Source: Clostridiales bacterium
GTDB taxonomy: Bacteria > Bacillota > Clostridia > Christensenellales > JAISNN01
Length of the DNA: 26,734 bases
Reading direction: 5' to 3'
Assembly: GCA_031289865.1 (NCBI GenBank)
Contig: JAITOQ010000009.1
Span: 1 to 26,734 of the forward strand
Below the pieces are notes generated by a model, which saw only the letters and a program-made list of their open reading frames with translations, did no database searches and was not told where the DNA came from. Position numbers and translations under genes: made by a program. Positions 22,588-26,734 of this stretch are shown one piece after another (the stretch's first letter is position 1; each line of letters begins with the position of its first letter).

Positions 22588-22616
22588 TTGACTTTCTGAA
22601 TTTTATAACGTATAAT
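22588..22616 (+). promoter_or_regulatory. Promoter of a putative small RNA
   Basis: TTGACT (22588-22593), 17-bp spacer, TATAAT (22611-22616). It lies in the spacer between palindrome copies 8 and 9. Confidence 0.8.
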
Positions 22617-22621
22617 AGCAT

Positions 22622-22688
22622 CGAGAGATACGGTTAGCCTTCGCGGCAGTAGTACCGATTAACGTCGGGAAGTCCGTATCTTTTTTTG
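22622..22688 (+). ncRNA. Putative compact small RNA, about 65 nt
   Basis: The predicted transcript opens with AGATACGG (22626-22633) and closes with CCGTATCT (22674-22681) plus a T7 run, giving an outer stem of 8 bp. Inside is CCGATTAACGTCGG, a short hairpin (CCGA/TCGG), preceded by a GC-rich stretch that can form GCC...GGC pairing. No reading frame fits. The next gene downstream is on the opposite strand, so this is not a leader but a free RNA, or an RNA antisense to the PRC-barrel gene's 3' region if it reads through. I do not recognise the family. Confidence 0.65.
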
Positions 22689-22695
22689 TAGCGTC

Positions 22696-22774
22696 AAAGT
22701 TTTTGAAAAGAGTGCAGAGAAAAAATTTGTTCACAAATTTTGTCTCTGCATTATTCTTGTCAAAAAAAATAAAA
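22696..22774. repeat. Gene-bracketing palindrome, copy 9 (left of the PRC-barrel gene)
   Basis: AAGTTTTTGAAAAGAG, arms GCAGAGAAAAAATTTGT / ACAAATTTTGTCTCTGC, TTATTCTTGTCAAAAAAAAT. Here it lies at the 3' end of a leftward gene, so the bracketing does not depend on coding strand. Confidence 0.92.
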
Positions 22775-22776
22775 AG

Positions 22777-23511
22777 TCACTTAATAGACGAGAATGTGAG
22801 TTCGACGAGTTTTCCGTACGAGCCGGCTTTTTCGACGACCGTGTCGGTAATGATCGAACCGGAAGGGATAATGATATCGTTTTTTGCGTTTCGGATATCG
22901 TTCCCGACCGTCCTCCCAAGTAAAAACGCGTATCCGCTGATCACCGTACGCGGATACCTCCCAAAAAACACTTGCCGCTCCTCCTCTTCCGTCTTAGTTA
23001 TATTGGATACAGCAGAATTCTGTAAAAGGCTTTTGAGCGAATGGCGGGAGCGGGTTTGGGCGAGCGGTGCGGTGCGTTTTACGGCGGCTTTTGCGAGGAT
23101 CATTTCGGGGGAAACGCTCAGGATTTTTCGGATAGAGAACGGGCGGTCGTAGATGAGGCGTGAGACGGTCAAATCCTTTTTAAAGGCGAGGTCGACGAGG
23201 TAACCGTAGAGGGTGCCGTTGGGGTGAAATACGGGGATACCGAGGCTTATTTCGACAGAATCGGCGGGAGGTGCGGCGAGGAGTGTGAGTTTTTCGGTGA
23301 CGAGCGCGTCTTTGTAGGAGAGAATAGAGCGCGGATCGACGTTGAGTACGGTTTCGGTTTTTGTGCCCGTTGCGGATTCGGCGGCTACGGCGATACGGAA
23401 TGAGGTGATTGCGGTTAGGTCGCACGATACCGATGCGCCCACAACGATACCTTCGTATGCCGCGGTCGCGGAGTTGATTACTTTTTTTCCGAATAATTCG
23501 TTGATAAACAT
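22777..23511 (-). CDS. PRC-barrel-like domain protein of unknown role
   Basis: A 244-residue protein when started at ATG 23509-23511 (AAAGGA 7 bp upstream). A longer upstream start would translate palindrome copy 10. Residues about 1-75 resemble a PRC-barrel (FGKKVINSATAAYEGIVVG...DPRSILSYKDALVT). A second similar fold spans about 85-140 (LGIPVFHPNGTLYGYLVDLAF). The C-terminal 50 residues (LGRTVGNDIRNAKNDIIIPSG, then TVVEKAGSYGKLVELT) look like a third beta-rich module of the sort found where compounds or membranes are bound. No signal peptide. PRC-barrel proteins act in RNA processing, photosynthetic complexes and sporulation (YlmC/YrrD types); the role here is unknown. Confidence 0.8.
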   Translation of the reverse strand: MFINELFGKKVINSATAAYEGIVVGASVSCDLTAITSFRIAVAAESATGTKTETVLNVDPRSILSYKDALVTEKLTLLAAPPADSVEISLGIPVFHPNGTLYGYLVDLAFKKDLTVSRLIYDRPFSIRKILSVSPEMILAKAAVKRTAPLAQTRSRHSLKSLLQNSAVSNITKTEEEERQVFFGRYPRTVISGYAFLLGRTVGNDIRNAKNDIIIPSGSIITDTVVEKAGSYGKLVELTFSSIK

Positions 23512-23522
23512 GAGCGTATCCT

Positions 23523-23602
23523 TTTTTTTATTTTTTTGTAAATAGAGGTCGCGAGACAAAATTTATGGACAAATTTTTTCTCGCGCTCTTTTCAAAAACT
23601 TT
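23523..23602. repeat. Gene-bracketing palindrome, copy 10 (right of the PRC-barrel gene)
   Basis: TTTATTTTTTTGTAAATAGA, arms GCGAGACAAAATTT / AAATTTTTTCTCGC around ATGGAC, then GCTCTTTTCAAAAACTTT. It lies just upstream of the leftward gene's ribosome site. Confidence 0.9.
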
Positions 23603-23707
23603 AACAATTTAATGGGAAAAATAAGCAAAGTGCTAAGACTTTTATCTTATATATAGTTTATTCAAGGGATTTAAAGTATATGTCGGGTTTTAGTTATTTT
23701 TAAGGTG

Positions 23708-23773
23708 AAGTTTTTGAAAAGGGTGCGGATAAAAAATTTTGTCTCTGCATTATTCTTATCAAAAAAAATAAAA
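23708..23773. repeat. Gene-bracketing palindrome, copy 11 (truncated; left of cwlD)
   Basis: AGTTTTTGAAAAGGGTGCGG keeps the outer flank, but most of the first arm and the loop are lost: only ATAAAAAATTTTGTCTCTGC follows, then ATTATTCTTATCAAAAAAAA. A deletion derivative that can no longer form the long hairpin. Confidence 0.8.
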
Positions 23774-23775
23774 AG

Positions 23776-23954
23776 CTATCCACATAACATATGGATCGAG
23801 TTTTTTAACAGAAAATGGTGTTTTTCGGAGGAAATACGCTAAAAAATATGGAAATCAAGGGTTTTTTAGGGGGCGGGTGCCGCATAGGCTAAAAAAGAGT
23901 TATGCACATAGTTATCCACAAAACCCGCTTTTTAGGGGAGAAAATTGTGGACAA
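23776..23954. other. DnaA-box cluster upstream of cwlD
   Basis: Four DnaA-box-like words in 180 bp: CTATCCACA (23776), TTATGCACA (23900), perfect TTATCCACA (23912) and TGTGGACAA (23946, reverse). This is denser than the cluster upstream of dnaN. It could be part of a bipartite origin or a DnaA-responsive control of cwlD. Confidence 0.55.
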
Positions 23955-23995
23955 CTCGTCATTTTTTAAGAATTTCGTTCAAAATAGAGGTTGAA

Positions 23996-24703
23996 ATGTT
24001 TGCTGTATTTCGTAAAAAAAGCATTTTGGCGGTCGTCTGCATTCTTTTTGCCGCATCGGCGGGCTTTTTTGCCTTTTACGGCGTAAAAAGCGCGGCTGCG
24101 GCGGCAAAAGAAAGGATTGTGGTCATCGACGCGGGACACGGCGGCGCGGACGGCGGCGTGTCGGGAATTAAGACGAAAGTAAAGGAAAGCGACCTCAATC
24201 TAAAGTACGCCTACCTACTCAAAGCCGCCCTCGAAAAACAAGGCTGCAAGGTCGTTTTGACCCGTCCCACCGAAGCGGGACTCTATCAAACCGCATCGTC
24301 GTTTGAGGAAACGCGCAAGTCGCAAGACATGCAAAAACGCAAGGAAATCATTCTCGCAACCGAGCCCGATTGCGTCGTCAGTATCCATATGAATTATTTT
24401 ACACAGAATTCTGTAAGGGGAGCGCAAGTTTTTTATAATGCGGCGAATCCCGAATCCAAAAGGTTGGCGCAGGCGTTACAAAACAAGATGAACGGGCTAA
24501 ATGCGGTTTATGTGAATAGGCAGTTGTCGCCGCTCCCGAAGGATTATTATTTGGTGCAGTGTACGGCGTTTCCGTCGTGTATTGTCGAGTGCGGGTTTTT
24601 GAGTAATGCGGAGGACGAAAAACTGCTCCTCGACCCCAAATATCAAAAAGAGCTGATACATGAATTGGCTATGGGCGTTATCGCGTTTTTGGGGACGAGT
24701 TAA
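23996..24703 (+). CDS. cwlD: N-acetylmuramoyl-L-alanine amidase, CwlD-like
   Basis: A 235-residue zinc amidase (Amidase_3) that removes peptide side chains from peptidoglycan; CwlD makes muramic-lactam in spore cortex. An N-terminal membrane anchor or signal lies at about 9-30, then the catalytic domain with zinc ligands H48 (DAGHGG), E64 (ESDLNLKYA) and H131 (SIHMN) and catalytic E198 (CIVECGFLSN). Length equals that of Bacillus CwlD (237). The start at 23996 has GAGGT 5 bp upstream; a TTG 17 codons earlier lies inside a DnaA box and is less likely. Assignment to CwlD rather than another amidase rests on size and single-domain layout. It ends at palindrome copy 12 and a terminator. Confidence 0.88.
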   Translation: MFAVFRKKSILAVVCILFAASAGFFAFYGVKSAAAAAKERIVVIDAGHGGADGGVSGIKTKVKESDLNLKYAYLLKAALEKQGCKVVLTRPTEAGLYQTASSFEETRKSQDMQKRKEIILATEPDCVVSIHMNYFTQNSVRGAQVFYNAANPESKRLAQALQNKMNGLNAVYVNRQLSPLPKDYYLVQCTAFPSCIVECGFLSNAEDEKLLLDPKYQKELIHELAMGVIAFLGTS

Positions 24704-24790
24704 TTTTTTTATTTTTCTTTTTTTGATAAGAGAGGTACGAGACAAAATTTTCTAGAAAATTTTTTCTCGCGCTCTTTTCAAATAGTCTTA
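24704..24790. repeat. Gene-bracketing palindrome, copy 12 (right of cwlD)
   Basis: T-rich run from the cwlD stop, TTTTTTGATAAGAGAGGTAC, arms GAGACAAAATTTTCT / AGAAAATTTTTTCTCGC, then GCTCTTTTCAAATAGTCTTA. The GCGAGA arm is paired with the GATAAGAG inner flank, a hybrid of the two subtypes. Confidence 0.88.
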
Positions 24791-24813
24791 GTAATTTATA
24801 GGGGGAAAACAAA

Positions 24814-24843
24814 AAAAGTCGGTGTCAATACATCGGCTTTTTT
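24814..24843 (+). terminator. Intrinsic terminator downstream of cwlD
   Basis: Stem AAAAGTCGGTG / CATCGGCTTTT, 11 bp including G-T pairs, 6-nt loop, followed by more T residues. It lies just beyond palindrome copy 12. Confidence 0.75.
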
Positions 24844-24882
24844 ATGATGAGCATCAATGGTTAGAAGGGAAACGGGCATTAT

Positions 24883-25137
24883 TCATTCGATTTCGATTTT
24901 GTCTTTATCAAATAACTCGTTATCGAGAAATTCGCTCGGCGACATATCGAGTCCGTGAGCAATCAAAAACAACGTCGATAGATTTATGCTTTTGCACCTA
25001 TCGTTAATAATGTTATAAACAGTAGACTCGCTCATCGCTATTTTTCGGCATAGCGAATAGCGGGTCATGTTTTTTGCATTCAATAATTCGATTAGTCTGA
25101 TTGAAACAGCCTCTTGTAATTTCATTTTTTTTCGCAT
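24883..25137 (-). CDS. Xre-family helix-turn-helix regulator
   Basis: An 84-residue protein that is almost entirely a Cro/C1-type HTH domain: RLIELLNAKNMTRYSLCRKI, then AMSESTVYNIINDR as the recognition helix region, and LSTLFLIAHGLDMSPSEFLD as the closing helices. A short acidic tail follows. The start could be 25137 or the Met four codons later (25125); neither has a strong ribosome site. It lies upstream of and divergent to the lipoprotein gene, whose promoter region contains an inverted repeat that could be its operator (inference). Confidence 0.88.
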   Translation of the reverse strand: MRKKMKLQEAVSIRLIELLNAKNMTRYSLCRKIAMSESTVYNIINDRCKSINLSTLFLIAHGLDMSPSEFLDNELFDKDKIEIE

Positions 25138-25279
25138 TCCGTAGGTTTTAATATCGATTTTGGGTAAAACAAGCGCGAATCAAAGCTTTGTTGTTTTTGG
25201 AATTATCTTCTTAAAATTCGTAAGTATACCCCAAAAATTACTCTTATTGTCATAATAACATGAGAAAAGAATGAAATTA

Positions 25280-25295
25280 CTCGTAAATTTGCGAG
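25280..25295. promoter_or_regulatory. Inverted repeat, possible operator
   Basis: CTCGTAAATTTGCGAG: arms CTCG/CGAG around an A/T centre, 8 bp upstream of the -35 of a strong promoter; GCGAG recurs just before the -10. It could bind the neighbouring Xre-type regulator. Confidence 0.4.
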
Positions 25296-25302
25296 CAGAT
25301 GC

Positions 25303-25331
25303 TTGACAGGCGGTAAAAATGCGAGTATAAT
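25303..25331 (+). promoter_or_regulatory. Consensus promoter for the lipoprotein gene
   Basis: Perfect TTGACA (25303-25308), 17-bp spacer, perfect TATAAT (25326-25331); predicted start near 25338, giving a leader of about 240 nt. Confidence 0.85.
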
Positions 25332-25337
25332 AAGCAT

Positions 25338-25580
25338 GGATCGGATAAAAAGGTATTTCAATTGCAGCAAAAAACGAAAGCTGCAGCAAAAAACGGAGGA
25401 AACTTTCATGTGAAAAGCATTTTTGATTATTAGAAGAGTTTTAAAACAGTTTGTGTTCAAAAGATGAAGAGCTATCGCTTAAAAGGTAAAGCATCAAAAA
25501 CACAATGATTTTTCGATGCCTTGAAAAAAACTGATCATAACTTATTAAAATATCAAATAAAAATTTGGAGGTCTTTTACT
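25338..25580 (+). other. Long leader of the lipoprotein gene with a mini-ORF
   Basis: A direct repeat TGCAGCAAAAAACG (25365 and 25382) is followed by GGAGG (25395-25399). After it come ATG-TGA (25408), a start-stop pair, and an overlapping GTG frame of seven codons (25410-25433). A hairpin GCATCAAAAA / TTTTTCGATGC (about 25489-25521) with one mismatch lies further on, without a T-run. This organisation suggests translational or attenuation control; it may also be neutral. Confidence 0.45.
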
Positions 25581-26255
25581 ATGAAAAGAAATATTTTTAA
25601 AACGTTTTTAACCGTCGCAATTTTGTTGGCAAGCACAACTATGATACTAACGGGATGTAATCTTCTTGGATTGGCTGGCAAAGTAAAAACAACGATAGAG
25701 ACACCGATAATCATAAGTAAACTTCTATGGAAGTCTGCCGACGGAATGTTAGAACTTGAGTTTACAGAGGGGTTAGAAGAAAAAGACGGTGAATTTGTAA
25801 TAACGAAGACTACAATCAAAGGGTCTTTAACAATAACCAATAACAAGGATATCGACATAAATTTATACTTGACGGCTGGTGCTTATTATCAAGGAGAGTA
25901 CGAAGATGAGATAAATGCCTATATGGATTTTCAGATTACTCCTAACGGCGTTGAGTGGTTTTATGATATAGGGGGCGGGAAACCCAATTCTGGCAATATC
26001 AATATGTTAGAGAAAGAGTTTAAAAAAGGCAAATCAAAAAAATATGAGGTTGTAGTTATACTCAACAATGTCGAAATTGATGCAGCCGGAAAACTCGTGC
26101 CCAAAAAAGTAGTCGGAATTAAGACAGAAGAAGGATTGAACATAGGAATAACGGGACATTATGGTCCTACGGACGATGAGAGAATAAGACTTGAGATGGA
26201 AATTTTCTGGAACCTTATCCCCGGCGGCTTTATTTGGAAACAGATTATCAAATAA
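25581..26255 (+). CDS. Putative lipoprotein of unknown function
   Basis: 224 residues when started at ATG 25581, which has GGAGGT 9 bp upstream; an in-frame ATG 20 codons earlier lacks a ribosome site. Residues 1-25 are a lipoprotein signal (basic MKRNIFK, hydrophobic core, lipobox LTGC with Cys26). The mature part is beta-rich: GSLTITNNKDIDINLYLTAG resembles a small immunoglobulin-like or DUF-type sheet domain. It is Lys/Glu/Asn-rich, with lower GC than the core genes. It is probably surface-anchored. No family was recognised. It ends at a strong terminator (26291-26331). Confidence 0.8.
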   Translation: MKRNIFKTFLTVAILLASTTMILTGCNLLGLAGKVKTTIETPIIISKLLWKSADGMLELEFTEGLEEKDGEFVITKTTIKGSLTITNNKDIDINLYLTAGAYYQGEYEDEINAYMDFQITPNGVEWFYDIGGGKPNSGNINMLEKEFKKGKSKKYEVVVILNNVEIDAAGKLVPKKVVGIKTEEGLNIGITGHYGPTDDERIRLEMEIFWNLIPGGFIWKQIIK

Positions 26256-26290
26256 AAACGAGGAAAGTCAAACAATCATAGAGATAAACT

Positions 26291-26331
26291 AAAAAAATCT
26301 ATATCGAAAAACAACGATATAGATTTTTTTT
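26291..26331 (+). terminator. Strong intrinsic terminator of the lipoprotein gene
   Basis: Perfect 16-bp stem including AAAATCTATATCG / CGATATAGATTTT, 8-nt loop, T8 run. Symmetric A and T runs allow it to work in both directions. Confidence 0.9.
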
Positions 26332-26340
26332 GTTTGGATT

Positions 26341-26441
26341 CGGGACGATGAAGGCATCGTCCCCTACAAGAGGATTACCGACTTTTTGTATTTGTGATTA
26401 TACTGCTTGTCGTTTTAGATTCTTCGCAAGCTCAGAATGAC
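26341..26441. repeat. Dispersed hairpin copy 9 and an AGATTCTTCGC repeat
   Basis: CGGGACGATGAAGGCATCG then TCCCCTACAAGAGG (26341-26370), followed by a short AGATTCTTCGCAAGCTCAG copy at 26417-26441, the same pairing of families as at 16723-16842. Confidence 0.75.
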
Positions 26442-26452
26442 GCCGACTTTTT

Positions 26453-26734
26453 TTATTCTGCCAAAAGTAATTTAAACGCCTCATAATAGATTTCCGCACA
26501 CTTTAAAAAGTCGTCTATCGAGATATTTTCGTCGGCTTGATGGATTGTGGAGGGGGAGTCGGGGAAGACGGGCCCGAACGCGACGCCGTAGGGGAGGGCG
26601 CGGGCGAAGGTTGCACCGCCGATAGATACCGGCTTTGCGTGACCGCCCGTGACCTTATCATAGGCTTTTAAGAGGGTTTGTACGAGTGGGTCGGTTTCGG
26701 GGACATAGAGAGGGGGGTGAGCGGAACCCGTGCG
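26453..26734 (-). CDS. pepV: PepV-type M20 dipeptidase, C-terminal end (partial)
   Basis: Only the last 93 residues are in the window; the gene continues past the right edge. The visible sequence, GGHAKPVSIGGATFARALPY, then GVAFGPVFPDSPSTIHQADE and NISIDDFLKCAEIYYEA, is the conserved C-terminal part of M20 zinc dipeptidases of the PepV/CpxA type. It includes the metal-site region around the HQADE histidine and glutamate. PepV cleaves dipeptides in the cytoplasm. It is convergent with the lipoprotein gene and separated from it by a terminator and two repeats. Confidence 0.85.
   Translation of the reverse strand, partial: RTGSAHPPLYVPETDPLVQTLLKAYDKVTGGHAKPVSIGGATFARALPYGVAFGPVFPDSPSTIHQADENISIDDFLKCAEIYYEAFKLLLAE

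Noticed and set aside
23512..23559. Longer N-terminus for the PRC-barrel-like protein
   Set aside because: It would encode palindrome copy 10; the ATG at 23511 has AAAGGA at good spacing.
25403..25418. parS-like ACTTTCATGTGAAAAG
   Set aside because: Multiple mismatches in both arms and remote from the cluster; probably coincidental.
25521..25580. Upstream start for the lipoprotein
   Set aside because: It would put 20 polar residues before a classical lipoprotein signal; GGAGGT lies just before the internal ATG.

Overview
The window looks like the replication-origin region of a low-to-moderate GC, probably endospore-forming Bacillota of the class Clostridia, likely uncultured. The evidence is the rpmH-rnpA-yidD-yidC-jag cluster, rsmG-parA-parB, dnaN, multiple near-consensus parS sites (TGTTTCACGTGAAACA), a CwlD-type amidase, luxS and a PepV-type dipeptidase. 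Consensus sigma-A promoters and AGGAGG-type ribosome sites agree with this. The taxon is inferred from gene content only. Both ends cut through genes.

Layout. 1-1.4 kb: a cut gene joining a lipoprotein leader to part of a bile-acid/sodium symporter, and a LysR regulator. 1.5-1.64 kb: a promoter-to-terminator unit likely encoding a small RNA. 1.8-6.0 kb: a phosphohexomutase and leucyl-tRNA synthetase. 6.1-7.7 kb: an AT-rich leftward operon of three unrecognised genes (four-helix membrane protein, single-helix protein, soluble protein). 8.0-9.8 kb: typA. 10.1-13.6 kb: rpmH-rnpA-yidD-yidC-jag, leftward. 13.6-16.3 kb: a gene-free stretch with eight parS or parS-like sites, palindromes, dispersed hairpins and a degenerate tandem array. 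16.3-17.3 kb: a zinc-ribbon microprotein and luxS, leftward. 17.4-24.7 kb: rsmG, parA, parB, dnaN and cwlD rightward, with a leftward PRC-barrel-like gene between dnaN and cwlD. 24.9-26.7 kb: an Xre-type regulator, a lipoprotein with a long leader, and the 3' end of a PepV dipeptidase.

How it fits together. Core genes point left from luxS to typA and right from rsmG to cwlD, as expected around a bidirectional origin. ParA and ParB would act on the parS cluster to segregate the origin, and DnaN is the sliding clamp. DnaA-box-like sequences cluster in two places, upstream of dnaN and upstream of cwlD, but no dnaA gene is present even though dnaN and rpmH both are. YidC, YidD, RnpA and L34 serve membrane insertion and RNA or ribosome biogenesis.

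The most striking unexplained structure is a family of about twelve ~75-bp palindromic elements. They sit directly against gene ends, always with the same side facing the gene, so that single core genes or operons are bracketed by inverted copies regardless of coding strand. Other dispersed families are a ~27-bp hairpin (core GGGACGATG...CATCGTCCCC) and a repeat containing AGATTCTTCGC...GCTCAGAATGAC. No IS element, CRISPR array, tRNA or rRNA was recognised.
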